From positions 167,266 to 231,265 of the forward strand of contig CACEQK010000001.1 of assembly GCA_902561585.1 (NCBI GenBank): a stretch of DNA of 64,000 nucleotides, given 5' to 3'. The stretch is from an uncultured Pelagibacteraceae bacterium (lineage in GTDB: Bacteria > Pseudomonadota > Alphaproteobacteria > Pelagibacterales > Pelagibacteraceae). A program made the translations under genes and the position numbers. Below, piece after piece: positions 7,897-16,751 of the stretch. Below the pieces are notes generated by a model. It searched no databases. It saw nothing but the letters and a program-made list of their open reading frames with translations, and had not been told where the DNA came from. The first letter of the stretch is position 1, and the number at the start of each line of letters is the position of its first letter.

Positions 7897-8829
7897 TTAT
7901 TTGTTTATCCTTGCGCCAATTATTTGAATAACTTTTGAAGACATATTTGTTCCAGTTTCTAAGCTGTCTTTAATTGATTTTTTATTTATATGGCCATGTA
8001 AAAAACCAGCAGCAAATAAATCGCCTGCGCCGGTTAGATCTTTGATCTTAAGATTTTTTTTTGCAGAACACTCTGTAACCTCATTATTATTAATTGCTAC
8101 AGCTCCTTTATCACCTCGGGTAATTACAAGTAATCTGTTAATTTTTTTTGCAAAACTAATAACTTCTTCAAACTTTTTAACGTTAATCAATGACATGATC
8201 TCTTGTTCATTTGCAAAAGTAATATCTAATTTATTCTTCACTAGATCCAAGAAATGAGGTTTATGTCGTTCTACACAAAATAAATCTGATAATGACATAG
8301 CAACTTTATTTGAGTTATTAATTGCCTTTTCAAAAGCTTTTTTAGGTTCACCTTCATCCCAAAGATATCCCTCTAAAAATAGAATTTCACTGTTCTTAAC
8401 CGCATTAGTATCAATATCATTTTCATTAATTTTTCCTGCAGTTCCAAGAAAAGTAATCATGGTTCTCTCAGAGTCAGGTGTTATTAATATTAAACATGTT
8501 CCAGTTGGAATTACTTCCTTCTTTTTTGAATAAAAATATTTTACATTTTCTTTTTTTAAACCCTCTTCGTATTTATTACCCAGATCATCATCACTTATTT
8601 TTCCTATAAAACCCACTTTGTTTCCAAGTTGTGAGAGACCAACTATTGAGTTTGCAACAGAGCCACCAGAAACAGTTTCTTCAATTTTAAGTGTGGATAA
8701 AAGCTTCTTAAATTCAGCCTCATCTACTAGTTTCATTGTGCTTTTTGTTAAATTGTTTTGTGTAATAAAGTTGTCATCAACTTTACAAATCACATCTACA
8801 ATTGCGTTACCTATTCCTAAAATTTTCAC
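7897..8829 (-). CDS. PfkB-family carbohydrate/adenosine kinase
   Basis: A 310-residue ribokinase-fold kinase. The N-terminal GxGNAIVD motif (GIGNAIVDVICKVDD), the substrate-binding SGGSVANSIVGLSQLG (about residues 54-69) and the C-terminal PfkB signature DLTGAGDLFAAGFLHG with catalytic Asp (near residue 265) are all present. The overall pattern resembles alphaproteobacterial adenosine-kinase-like proteins, which phosphorylate adenosine or a related nucleoside/sugar with ATP. Substrate specificity cannot be fixed by reading. The start is GTG at 8829, 3 bases after the nth stop, and it is the last gene of the grpE-dnaK-dnaJ-dapB-nth run. Confidence 0.85.
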   Translation of the reverse strand: MKILGIGNAIVDVICKVDDNFITQNNLTKSTMKLVDEAEFKKLLSTLKIEETVSGGSVANSIVGLSQLGNKVGFIGKISDDDLGNKYEEGLKKENVKYFYSKKKEVIPTGTCLILITPDSERTMITFLGTAGKINENDIDTNAVKNSEILFLEGYLWDEGEPKKAFEKAINNSNKVAMSLSDLFCVERHKPHFLDLVKNKLDITFANEQEIMSLINVKKFEEVISFAKKINRLLVITRGDKGAVAINNNEVTECSAKKNLKIKDLTGAGDLFAAGFLHGHINKKSIKDSLETGTNMSSKVIQIIGARINK

Positions 8830-8832
8830 TTA

Positions 8833-9486
8833 TTAAGCTTTTTTTGTTTTAAAAGGTTTTTTTCTATTGGGATAACAGCTTTTACAAATTTTACAAGTTA
8901 TTCCATAACAATCGCGAGCTTTACAATATTCTCTACCATACCAAATGATTTGCAAATGTAGTTTATTCCAATTTTTTTTAGGAAAAATATTTTTTAAATC
9001 TTTTTCAGTTTGAACAACATTTTTTCCACTAGTCAGTCCCCATCTTTGTGCCAACCTATGTATATGGGTATCAACAGGAAATGCAGGAAAACCAAAACCC
9101 TGAGACATTACTACACTAGCAGTTTTGTGCCCCACCCCAGGCAGTTCTTCTAATTCTTCGTAGGTTTTTGGTACCTTACCATTAAATTTATCAACTAATG
9201 TCTTTGATAAATAAAAAATACTCTTTGCTTTAATTCTAAAAATCCCAATTCGTTTTATTAATCTTTCAATCTTTTTTCTTCCAAGTTTAACAAAGTGTTC
9301 AGGTTTGTAATAATGAGGATAAATATCTTTCGTGACATTATTTACATTTACATCTGTGCATTGTGCAGAAAGCAAAACAGAAACAAGCAATGTGAATGTA
9401 TTTTTATAATTTAAAGGTGTTGGTATTTTAGGATAAGTCGTATTCAAAATTTTTTGAATTACTTTAGCCTTTTCTTTATTATTCAC
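8833..9486 (-). CDS. nth: Endonuclease III (DNA glycosylase/AP lyase)
   Basis: A 217-residue base-excision repair enzyme that removes oxidised pyrimidines. The helix-hairpin-helix is LEELPGVGHKTASVV with the catalytic Lys, and the catalytic Asp lies in FPVDTHIHRLAQRWGL. The C-terminal iron-sulphur loop is present but unusual: YCKARDCYGITCKICKSC has cysteines at relative positions 0, 5, 10, 13 and 16, whereas the canonical spacing is 0, 7, 10, 16. The second ligand is therefore shifted or replaced. The gene begins with GTG at 9486 in a 4-base overlap (GTGA) with the dapB stop. Confidence 0.95.
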   Translation of the reverse strand: MNNKEKAKVIQKILNTTYPKIPTPLNYKNTFTLLVSVLLSAQCTDVNVNNVTKDIYPHYYKPEHFVKLGRKKIERLIKRIGIFRIKAKSIFYLSKTLVDKFNGKVPKTYEELEELPGVGHKTASVVMSQGFGFPAFPVDTHIHRLAQRWGLTSGKNVVQTEKDLKNIFPKKNWNKLHLQIIWYGREYCKARDCYGITCKICKSCYPNRKKPFKTKKA

Positions 9487-10259
9487 TTGAAATTAAGCAA
9501 ATCTCTCATTGAATAAAGCCCGGCCTTTTTTTTCATCAACCATTTTGCAGCTGTTAGCGCACCCTCAGAATAAAGAGCTCTATCAAAAGATTCATGATTT
9601 AATTTGATGATCTCTTTTCCACTAAAAAAACTTACTTCATGTTCTCCTATTACTGCACCTTTTCTAATAGAATTAAAGTTTATTTTTTTAGCGTATGGAA
9701 ATTGTTTCTTATTTAAAAATTTTTTTCCAATTATACTAAATAGATTTTTATTTTTTCCATCAGCAATTCCTTTTCCAAGCATTAATGCTGTACCTGAAGG
9801 ATAATCAATTTTATGTTTATGATGAACTTCGTAAATTTTACTCAAAAAATTATCGCCTAGAGATTTAGAAGCAATTTCAGTTAAGTACATTAATAAGTTC
9901 ACACCTAAACTCATGTTTCCAGCTTTAAGAATTGGAATTTTTCTTGAAAACCTTTTTATTAAAAGTTCTTCCTTTTTATCAAACCCAGTTGTTCCTATCA
10001 CTACCCTTTTTCTTAATTTTGTAGCTAATTTTAGAACTTCTAATGTACATTTTGGAACAGTAAAATCTATTATAACGTCAGTATTTTTAAATGAACTAAT
10101 ATCATTTAGACTTGGTTTAATTCCTAAAATTTTTTTATTAATAGCTCTACTTTCGGTTAGAGAAAATAGCTTAAATTCTTTTTTCTTTTTGGAAGATTTA
10201 ATTATTTGCTGGCCCATTCTTCCCATACAGCCAGTGATTGATAAGTTGATTTTTTTCAT
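9483..10259 (-). CDS. dapB: 4-hydroxy-tetrahydrodipicolinate reductase
   Basis: A 258-residue NAD(P)H-dependent reductase of the diaminopimelate/lysine pathway. The nucleotide-binding N-terminus reads LSITGCMGRMGQQI, and the family signature HHKHKIDYPSGTAL contains the catalytic His pair and Lys. VVIGTTGF and AGNMSLGVNLL are also typical. I start at ATG 10259 (MKKINLSITG); a longer frame reaching 10310 would add residues unlike the family and run into the small membrane-protein gene. The start overlaps the stop of that upstream gene (ATGA) and the 3' end overlaps nth by 4 bases, indicating translational coupling along the chaperone operon. Confidence 0.96.
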   Translation of the reverse strand: MKKINLSITGCMGRMGQQIIKSSKKKKEFKLFSLTESRAINKKILGIKPSLNDISSFKNTDVIIDFTVPKCTLEVLKLATKLRKRVVIGTTGFDKKEELLIKRFSRKIPILKAGNMSLGVNLLMYLTEIASKSLGDNFLSKIYEVHHKHKIDYPSGTALMLGKGIADGKNKNLFSIIGKKFLNKKQFPYAKKINFNSIRKGAVIGEHEVSFFSGKEIIKLNHESFDRALYSEGALTAAKWLMKKKAGLYSMRDLLNFK

Positions 10260-10426
10260 CCGCCTACAATGTAAATGATTACAATAATAACCAAAGTAAT
10301 TATAGTCCAAATAGATAAATTTTTTAAAAAATCCTTTATTTTATTATTTGTAGATAAAAAACCAGGTAAGATTAAAATCAAGACTGCAATCAAAAAAATT
10401 GCAGACATTATCTGCTCAGTGCTCAT
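10256..10426 (-). CDS. Small two-helix membrane protein in the dnaJ-dapB gap
   Basis: A 56-residue protein beginning MSTEQIMSAIFLIAVLILIL. It has two strongly hydrophobic segments, residues 7-24 and about 39-54 (IWTIITLVIIVIIYIV), joined by a short basic linker (NNKIKDFLKN), so it is predicted to be a helical hairpin in the inner membrane. It begins 4 bases after the dnaJ stop, and its TGA overlaps the dapB ATG as ATGA. The exact fit between two operon genes, with coupling on both sides, supports real translation. I do not recognise a named family, and no function is assigned. Confidence 0.75.
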   Translation of the reverse strand: MSTEQIMSAIFLIAVLILILPGFLSTNNKIKDFLKNLSIWTIITLVIIVIIYIVGG

Positions 10427-10430
10427 TTAA

Positions 10431-11552
10431 TTATGAATTCTTCCAAAATTTCTTTGCTTTTTCAAAAAAGGTTTTAATTACAGGATCTGGTTTATTTCCT
10501 TCAATTTCATTAAACTCTTCAAGAATTTCCTTTTGCCTCTTAGAAAGTGATGTGGGAACTTGTGTATTAATTCTAATATAAAGGTCACCGAAAACACTTC
10601 TCCTTAAAATGGGCATACCTTTCCCTCTTAGTCTAAACTGTTTACCGTGTTGAGTTCCCGCAGGTATTTTTATCTTTGATTTACCACCATCAATAGATGG
10701 AACCTCAACAGAGGTACCTAAAGCTGCATCGGTAAAGGATATCGGCAATTCGTAGTATAAATTTTCTTCAGCTCTTTTAAAAATTTCATGATTATCAATT
10801 GAAACAAAAAGATATAAATCACCACTTGCACCTCCTTTAGAGCCAGCTTCACCTTTTCCTGATACTCTTATTCTTGTTCCGTCATCAACACCCTTTGGAA
10901 TTTTTACAGTAACGTTTTCATTTGCTTGAACTTTTCCGTTTCCACTACATTTATTGCACGGTTCACCAATCATTTCACCGTAACCACTACATTGAGGACA
11001 GGTTTGTTGAACTGTGAAAAAACCTTGATTTGTTCTTACTTTACCTCTACCTGAACAATAATCACATCTTATCGGCTTTGAGCCTTTCGCAGCTCCACTG
11101 CCTGAACAAGATGAACATGATTTGTAAGTTGTATACTTAACATTTTTCTCTATCCCTTTATAAGCTTCCTCTAAGTTAATATTTACATCATACCTTAAGT
11201 CGTTACCTCTATTGCTAGATCTTCTGCTTGATCCTCCGCCACCAAAATCACTGAAAAAGTCTTCAAATATATCTGAAAAAGAAGACGTATCGAATCCACC
11301 AAAACCTTGACCACCTCCACTTCCACCTTCAAAAGCAGCGTGACCAAACTGATCGTAGTTCGCTTTTCTCTTTTCATCTGAAAGAATATGATAAGCTTCG
11401 CTAGCTTCTTTAAATTTTTCCTCTGAGGACTTGTCACCTTTGGTTTTGTCTGGATGATATTTTAATGCAAGTTTTCGGTAAGCTTTTTTAATATCATCTT
11501 TAGATGCAGATCTTGGTACACCTAAGACATCATAACAATCTCTTTTAGCCAC
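10431..11552 (-). CDS. dnaJ: Chaperone protein DnaJ
   Basis: A 373-residue type I J-protein that stimulates DnaK ATP hydrolysis and delivers unfolded clients. The J-domain spans about residues 1-70 with HPD at 33-35. It is followed by a Gly/Phe region (GGSGGGQGFGGF) and four zinc-binding repeats CSSCSGSG, CDYCSGRG, CPQCSGYG and CNKCSGNG (about residues 140-210), then the beta-rich client-binding domains. All landmarks of full-length DnaJ are intact. It lies 20 bases after dnaK and 4 bases before a small membrane-protein gene, in the grpE-dnaK-dnaJ run. Confidence 0.99.
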   Translation of the reverse strand: MAKRDCYDVLGVPRSASKDDIKKAYRKLALKYHPDKTKGDKSSEEKFKEASEAYHILSDEKRKANYDQFGHAAFEGGSGGGQGFGGFDTSSFSDIFEDFFSDFGGGGSSRRSSNRGNDLRYDVNINLEEAYKGIEKNVKYTTYKSCSSCSGSGAAKGSKPIRCDYCSGRGKVRTNQGFFTVQQTCPQCSGYGEMIGEPCNKCSGNGKVQANENVTVKIPKGVDDGTRIRVSGKGEAGSKGGASGDLYLFVSIDNHEIFKRAEENLYYELPISFTDAALGTSVEVPSIDGGKSKIKIPAGTQHGKQFRLRGKGMPILRRSVFGDLYIRINTQVPTSLSKRQKEILEEFNEIEGNKPDPVIKTFFEKAKKFWKNS

Positions 11553-11572
11553 AGGACGTCTCCTTTATTTTC

Positions 11573-13495
11573 TTAGGCGCTTTTTTCTTTATCTTCTTCT
11601 TTTACGTCTTCAAAATCAGCATCAACTACGTTGTCTTTATCTTTAGGATTAGCATCTTTTGGACCATCAGCTTTTCCAGCTTCAGGTTTTTGTTGGCTCT
11701 TATAAACTGCTTCTCCTAATTTCATTGAAACTTGGATTAAACTTTGTGTTTTTTTCTTAATATCTTCTGCATCGGTTCCTTCTAAAGATTTTTTCAGATC
11801 AGCAATACCGTTTTCAATCGCTTTTTTCTCTTCAGCTGAGATTTTATCGCCGTGTTCTTTTAAACTTTTCTCAGTAGAAAAAACAAGACTATCGGCTTGA
11901 TTTCTCACATCAACTGACTCTCTCTTCTTTTTATCTGCTTCTTTATTGGCCTCTGCATCTTTGACCATCTTGTTTATCTCTTCCTCAGATAATCCACCTG
12001 AAGCTTGAATTTGAATTTTTTGTTCCTTTCCTGTGCCTTTATCCTTTGCAGAAACATTAACTATTCCATTTGCATCAATATCGAATGTTACTTCGATTTG
12101 AGGAGTTCCTCTTGGTGCAGGAGGTATTCCTACTAACTCAAAGTTACCTAATATTTTATTATCTGCAGCCATTTCTCTTTCTCCTTGTAATACCCTAATT
12201 GATACTGCAGGTTGGTTATCTTCAGCAGTTGAGAAAACTTGGCTCTTCTTAGTTGGGATAGTTGTGTTTTTTTCAATTAACTTTGTAGACACTCCACCTA
12301 GCGTTTCAATGCCCAGAGAAAGCGGTGTTACATCTAAAAGCAAAACATCTTTTACATCTCCCTGCAAAACACCACCTTGTATAGCAGCGCCCATTGCAAC
12401 TACCTCATCAGGATTTACGCTTTTATTTGGTTCTTTTCCAAAAAAATTTTTAACTGTTTCAATAATCTTTGGCATTCTTGTCATACCACCAACAAGAACT
12501 ACTTCATTAATCTCAGCTGCAGAAAAACCAGAATCTTTCAAAGCAGTTTTGCAGGGTTCTAATGTTCTATCAACTAGGCTTTGTACAAGGGCCTCTAATT
12601 TTGCTCTAGTAAATTTTAAATTTAAATGCTTAGGGCCAGTTTTATCTGCTGTAATAAAAGGTAGGTTAATTTCAGTCTGTGCTGCAGATGAAAGTTCGAT
12701 TTTAGCTTTCTCAGCAGCTTCTTTTAATCTTTGAAGAGCAAGTTTATCTGTTTTTAAATCTATGCCATTATCTTTTTTAAATTCTGAAGCAAGGTATTCT
12801 ACTATTGCATCATCAAAATCTTCACCACCTAAGAAAGTATCACCATTAGTTGATTTTACTTCAAATACACCGTCACCTATTTCTAAAATTGAAATATCAA
12901 AAGTACCACCACCTAAATCATAAACAGCAATTTTTTTTCCGCCTTTTTTATCCAGACCATAAGCTAATGACGCTGCTGTTGGTTCATTAATAATTCTTAA
13001 AACCTCAAGACCCGCAATTTTTCCTGCATCCTTGGTTGCTTGTCTTTGTGAATCATTAAAATAAGCAGGAACAGTAATCACAGCTTTTGTTACTGCTTGT
13101 CCTAAATATTTTTCAGCTGTTTCTTTCATTTTTTGTAAAACAAATGCAGAAATTTGCGCTGGTGAATATTTTTTTCCTTTGCCTTCTACCCATGCATCAC
13201 CATTATCTGATTTAACGATCTTGTAAGGCACCTTCGAAATATCTTTTTGAACAGAAGGACCATCAAATTTTCTTCCAATTAATCTTTTTGCAGCAAATAT
13301 TGTGTCGCCTGCATTAGTTACTGCTTGTCGCTTTGCTGGTTGACCAACTAGTTTTTCCTCATTTTCAAGAAAAGCTACTACAGAAGGAGTTGTTCTGGCA
13401 CCTTCTGCATTTTCTAAAACTTTAGCTTGTGTACCATCCATTATGGCTACACAAGAATTAGTAGTTCCTAAATCTATTCCTATAACTTTGCTCAT
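11573..13495 (-). CDS. dnaK: Chaperone protein DnaK (Hsp70)
   Basis: A 640-residue Hsp70. The ATPase domain begins [17 protein letters not shown] and includes [44 protein letters not shown] and [12 protein letters not shown]. The substrate-binding domain follows the conserved linker [19 protein letters not shown]. The C-terminal tail is a charged disordered segment ending EEDKEKSA. It folds and refolds cytoplasmic proteins with DnaJ and GrpE, both encoded next to it. The 50-base gap to grpE and the 20-base gap to dnaJ leave little room for internal promoters. Confidence 0.99.
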   Translation of the reverse strand: MSKVIGIDLGTTNSCVAIMDGTQAKVLENAEGARTTPSVVAFLENEEKLVGQPAKRQAVTNAGDTIFAAKRLIGRKFDGPSVQKDISKVPYKIVKSDNGDAWVEGKGKKYSPAQISAFVLQKMKETAEKYLGQAVTKAVITVPAYFNDSQRQATKDAGKIAGLEVLRIINEPTAASLAYGLDKKGGKKIAVYDLGGGTFDISILEIGDGVFEVKSTNGDTFLGGEDFDDAIVEYLASEFKKDNGIDLKTDKLALQRLKEAAEKAKIELSSAAQTEINLPFITADKTGPKHLNLKFTRAKLEALVQSLVDRTLEPCKTALKDSGFSAAEINEVVLVGGMTRMPKIIETVKNFFGKEPNKSVNPDEVVAMGAAIQGGVLQGDVKDVLLLDVTPLSLGIETLGGVSTKLIEKNTTIPTKKSQVFSTAEDNQPAVSIRVLQGEREMAADNKILGNFELVGIPPAPRGTPQIEVTFDIDANGIVNVSAKDKGTGKEQKIQIQASGGLSEEEINKMVKDAEANKEADKKKRESVDVRNQADSLVFSTEKSLKEHGDKISAEEKKAIENGIADLKKSLEGTDAEDIKKKTQSLIQVSMKLGEAVYKSQQKPEAGKADGPKDANPKDKDNVVDADFEDVKEEDKEKSA

Positions 13496-13545
13496 AAATA
13501 TTCCTTATCAAATTCTATATGGGTGTTTTTTCCCTAACTACAAGT

Positions 13546-14154
13546 CTATTTTTGGTCTTTTTTTTCCTTATTTTCCTCGTTTTTAATCTCTCTTTTTTTT
13601 GCTACGCTTACTAAAGCAGGTCTTAACAATCTCTCTCCTAACATATAACCTGCTTGAATTTCTTGAATTATTGTACCTGGTTCAACTTTATCATTTTCGA
13701 TTTCAGACATTGCTTGATGAAAATTTGGATCAAACTTTTTGTTTTTAGAGTCAATTTTCTTAATTCTATTTCTTTCAAATATAGAAATTATATCTTTCTC
13801 AATTATGTTTATATTTTCTAAAAATTTATCTAAGTCTTTATTTTCCTTTAGTTTTTCGTCATTTTTTATAGCTTCCCTTGCTCTTTGAAGATTGTCTAAA
13901 GTTGCTAAATTTTCTTTGGCGAAGTTAAAAGAACCAAATTCAAATGCGTCTTTAATCTCTTTTTCAAATCTTCGTCTTTGATTTTCGATTTCAGCAAGTG
14001 ATCTTAGTAGTTTTTCCTCAGCTTCTTTTAATTTTTCTTCAATTGATTTTTCTTTTGGAGGAGTTTTCGGATTATTATCCTTGTTTGTAGCTTCGTTTTT
14101 ATTGGTCTCTGATTTATTTTGATCTGAAACTTTTTTATCTTTTTCTTCGCTCAT
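13546..14154 (-). CDS. grpE: Nucleotide exchange factor GrpE
   Basis: A 202-residue DnaK nucleotide-exchange factor. The N-terminal 40 residues are disordered and Lys/Asn/Glu rich, followed by a long dimerising coiled coil (EEKLKEAEEKLLRSLAEIEN... through about residue 130) and the beta domain with the GrpE signature, here FDPNFHQAMSEIE and GTIIQEIQAGYMLGERLLRPALV. The start at 14154 is the first gene of the chaperone operon. A 45-base gap separates it from the divergent rdgB, so its promoter must be in or next to that gap. I did not see a convincing RpoH-type or CIRCE element. Confidence 0.96.
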   Translation of the reverse strand: MSEEKDKKVSDQNKSETNKNEATNKDNNPKTPPKEKSIEEKLKEAEEKLLRSLAEIENQRRRFEKEIKDAFEFGSFNFAKENLATLDNLQRAREAIKNDEKLKENKDLDKFLENINIIEKDIISIFERNRIKKIDSKNKKFDPNFHQAMSEIENDKVEPGTIIQEIQAGYMLGERLLRPALVSVAKKREIKNEENKEKKDQK

Positions 14155-14165
14155 TTGATTTGCTA

Positions 14166-14171
14166 TATAAT
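14166..14171 (+). promoter_or_regulatory. Possible -10 element for rdgB
   Basis: A perfect TATAAT hexamer on the plus strand lies 28 bases before the rdgB ATG at 14200, inside the 45-base divergent gap between grpE and rdgB. No good -35 is visible at the usual distance (14143-14148 reads ttcttc), so this is a tentative site in AT-rich DNA. Confidence 0.3.
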
Positions 14172-14199
14172 AAGTAGTTTTAAAATTACTAGGTTAAAT

Positions 14200-14775
14200 A
14201 TGAAAAAAATATTAGTTGGAACTCATAATAATGGGAAATTTAAGGAAATTGCTTATTTATTACCAAAAAAATACAAGAAAATTTCTCCTTTAGAGCTTAA
14301 AATTAAAAGCCCAAAAGAAACAGGAAATTCATTCAAGTCTAACGCAAAGCTTAAAGTAAAATTTTTCTCTAAGTTTGTCGATTATGCTGTTATTTCAGAC
14401 GATTCTGGACTTTGTATAAAAGCTTTAAATAACAGTCCAGGTATCTTCTCAGCAAGATTAGCAAAAAAACATGGAAGTTTTTATAGGGCAATGAAATTTA
14501 TTTTAAAAAATTTAAAAAATAAAAAAAATAGAAGTGCCACTTTTGTTTGCAGTCTTTCGTATAAAAGTGAGAAAGGAAAAATAACTACAGTTCAAGGAAA
14601 TTTAAAAGGAGAAATTTCAATGAAAATTAAAGGGAATAAAGGATTTGGCTATGACCCTATCTTTATCCCTAAAGGTAAAGCAATTACATTTGGGGAGATG
14701 TCTAAATTTAAAAAGCTAAAAATGGATCATAGATTTTTAGCGTATAAAAAACTTATAAAAAAAGTTAAAATTTAA
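14200..14775 (+). CDS. rdgB: RdgB/HAM1 family XTP/dITP diphosphatase
   Basis: A 191-residue house-cleaning nucleotidase that hydrolyses non-canonical purine triphosphates (ITP, XTP, dITP) to monophosphates. It begins ILVGTHNNGKFKEIAYLL, where the TxNxxK motif is the family hallmark. SDDSGLCIKALNNSPGIFSARLA carries the metal-binding acidic residues, and GNKGFGYDPIFIPKG is the substrate-binding C-terminal motif. I start at ATG 14200; a frame open from 14155 would add 15 residues and remove the divergent gap. The 3' end overlaps the convergent LpoA-like gene by 11 bases. Confidence 0.96.
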   Translation: MKKILVGTHNNGKFKEIAYLLPKKYKKISPLELKIKSPKETGNSFKSNAKLKVKFFSKFVDYAVISDDSGLCIKALNNSPGIFSARLAKKHGSFYRAMKFILKNLKNKKNRSATFVCSLSYKSEKGKITTVQGNLKGEISMKIKGNKGFGYDPIFIPKGKAITFGEMSKFKKLKMDHRFLAYKKLIKKVKI

Positions 14776-15913
14776 TAAACTTTTTATTTTCAGTCTTATA
14801 AATATCTAACTCTTGGATTACTTTTTGATTTTTAAAACTGAATGTACCTATTTTTCCTTTAATTTTATTTTTAAAAGAAAAATCATTTATTGACTTAATC
14901 ATTCCATTTTTTTTCCAAGTGTAATAGATTAATCCTAAAGCATCATAGGTCAAAATAGTAATTTCGTTTGGATAAACATTAAATTTTTTAAAATAATTTT
15001 CGTTATATTTTTTAAACTCTTTAAAATTAACAGAAGGGTAATATAGATCTTTAATAGTATTTTCATAAAATATACTCTCATCAAACCATTGGTTAACAGT
15101 CGTAAATAGTACATTTTTTTGGTTTACGTCTGTGTAAACTAATGAAGTTAAAACACTTTTAAGATTATTCCCAAAATCAATTATTATGACAGAGTCGAAA
15201 TTTACGTCACCTAGAGTGTATAATTGCTCTAATCGTTCTAATTCCTTTACTGACTGATCATCTTCTTTGTCTTCGAACATTTTTTTTCTTAATTCTAAAT
15301 TTCTTTTTCTTTGAGCGTATTGAGTTAGTAATTCAATTTCGCCTGTAAGTATTTCTGGATTCGGGCTATAAATAAATGTTCTAATATTTTCGCTATTTAA
15401 ATTTTTTAGTTCTTTTTCAATCAAATCTAAAAATTGATTCTTAGGATACATTATAACTGTTTTACTTTTCTTTTGTTTCTTAATAAAATTTAGTAAGGCT
15501 AATAATTGGGACTCCAAACTAATACCAATACTTATTATATTGTCAGAAAATTTTGAATTAATATTAGATGGTGAAATAAATATTAGATCATTATGCTTTT
15601 CCGCTATTTCGAACTCTTCGTTAGTAATTGGTCCAATTACAACTTTAACATTATTTGATTTAATTTCATTAATAGCTTTATTAAGTTTTTCTTTTTCATT
15701 AAATCCAGAGTCTCTTGGAATTATTATTACATTCTCATCATTTATTTCTTCAAGAGCCAGTTGCAGAGAATAAAGCAAAGAATTACCAAGCTCACTATAT
15801 GTGCCGGTTAAAGGCGCTAACAATCCTATTCTAATAGATTTATTGTTTTCATCAGCATATAAGTTAAAATTAATTACTATTAAAAAAAAAGTAGCAAAAA
15901 TTTTTTTTTTCAT
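14765..15913 (-). CDS. LpoA-like penicillin-binding-protein activator (periplasmic binding fold)
   Basis: A 382-residue secreted protein. It has a signal peptide (MKKKIFATFFLIVINFNLYA, residues 1-20) and then a type I periplasmic binding fold: RIGLLAPLTGTYSELGNSLLYSLQLALEEI (about 25-55), KVVIGPITNEEF and the C-terminal ILTYDALGLIYY. This matches the C-terminal domain of LpoA (YraM), which activates PBP1A from the outer membrane. No lipobox Cys is present, so it is probably soluble in the periplasm, unlike E. coli LpoA. I start at ATG 15913, 1 base from the divergent rsmI ATG; a longer frame reaches 16015 but lies within rsmI. An amino-acid binding protein is the alternative, but the rsmI/BON context supports the LpoA family. 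Confidence 0.75.
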   Translation of the reverse strand: MKKKIFATFFLIVINFNLYADENNKSIRIGLLAPLTGTYSELGNSLLYSLQLALEEINDENVIIIPRDSGFNEKEKLNKAINEIKSNNVKVVIGPITNEEFEIAEKHNDLIFISPSNINSKFSDNIISIGISLESQLLALLNFIKKQKKSKTVIMYPKNQFLDLIEKELKNLNSENIRTFIYSPNPEILTGEIELLTQYAQRKRNLELRKKMFEDKEDDQSVKELERLEQLYTLGDVNFDSVIIIDFGNNLKSVLTSLVYTDVNQKNVLFTTVNQWFDESIFYENTIKDLYYPSVNFKEFKKYNENYFKKFNVYPNEITILTYDALGLIYYTWKKNGMIKSINDFSFKNKIKGKIGTFSFKNQKVIQELDIYKTENKKFIKF

Positions 15914-15914
15914 T

Positions 15915-16751
15915 ATGCAGGTTACCTCTAAAAACTTATATATTGTTTCAACACCTATTGGAAATCTAGAAGATATCACATTAAGAGCGTTGGAAGTTTT
16001 AAAAAAATCAGACATAATTCTCTGTGAAGATACTAGACAATCTATAAAATTACTAAATCATTATAAAATTAAAAAAAAATTGGTTTCTTATCATAAGTTT
16101 AATGAGAAAAAACAAACAACATCTATAATTAAATATTTTAATGACGGCAAAATTTTGTCTCTTATTTCTGATGCCGGAACTCCCTTGCTATCGGATCCAG
16201 GTCGTTTATTAGTAAATGAATGTTTGATAAACAGCATAAAAGTTACACCAATTCCCGGAGTATCATCAATAACAGCTGCGATGAGTGTATCTGGCTTTAA
16301 AGACCAGTTTTTATTTTATGGTTTTTTGCCAAAAACCATTAATGAGTTAGAAAAAGCACTTGATACACTTTCAAGTGTCAACTTCACACAAGTATTTTTT
16401 ATTCCTTCAAAAAAAATAAATTTTTATATCAATAGTTTTAAAAAATTTTTTTCTGGAAGAAAAATAATGATCGCTAAAGAAATTACAAAAGTACATGAAG
16501 AATTTTATAGAGAGGATGTTGATAAACTAAAGATGATGAATAATTCTTTAAAAGGTGAACTTACTATTATAATTTCAAATCATGACAGTAATACAAAAAA
16601 ATTTAATGAAGAAAAAATTGTTAATAAAGCAAAAAAATATTTAAAAAAATACAGTTTGAAAGATACTGTTGAATTAATTTTAGAAACAGAAAAAATAAAT
16701 AAAAAAAAAGCTTATAATTTATGCCTAAAAATTAAAAATGAAAAAAATTAA
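15915..16751 (+). CDS. rsmI: 16S rRNA (cytidine-1402 2'-O)-methyltransferase
   Basis: A 278-residue SAM-dependent methyltransferase of the tetrapyrrole-methylase fold that modifies C1402 in the ribosomal decoding centre. Family motifs include LYIVSTPIGNLEDITLRAL (residues 7-25), CEDTRQSIKLL, SDAGTPLLSDPG, TPIPGVSSITAAMSVSGF and FYGFLPK. ATG 15915 is one base from the divergent LpoA-like start; a longer frame from 15801 would be entirely antisense to that gene. Its 3' end overlaps the BON-lipoprotein gene by 14 bases, so the two are coupled. Confidence 0.97.
   Translation: MQVTSKNLYIVSTPIGNLEDITLRALEVLKKSDIILCEDTRQSIKLLNHYKIKKKLVSYHKFNEKKQTTSIIKYFNDGKILSLISDAGTPLLSDPGRLLVNECLINSIKVTPIPGVSSITAAMSVSGFKDQFLFYGFLPKTINELEKALDTLSSVNFTQVFFIPSKKINFYINSFKKFFSGRKIMIAKEITKVHEEFYREDVDKLKMMNNSLKGELTIIISNHDSNTKKFNEEKIVNKAKKYLKKYSLKDTVELILETEKINKKKAYNLCLKIKNEKN

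Noticed and set aside
12264-12734. 156-residue plus-strand open frame
   Set aside because: It lies wholly within dnaK on the opposite strand; dnaK is intact and explains the openness.
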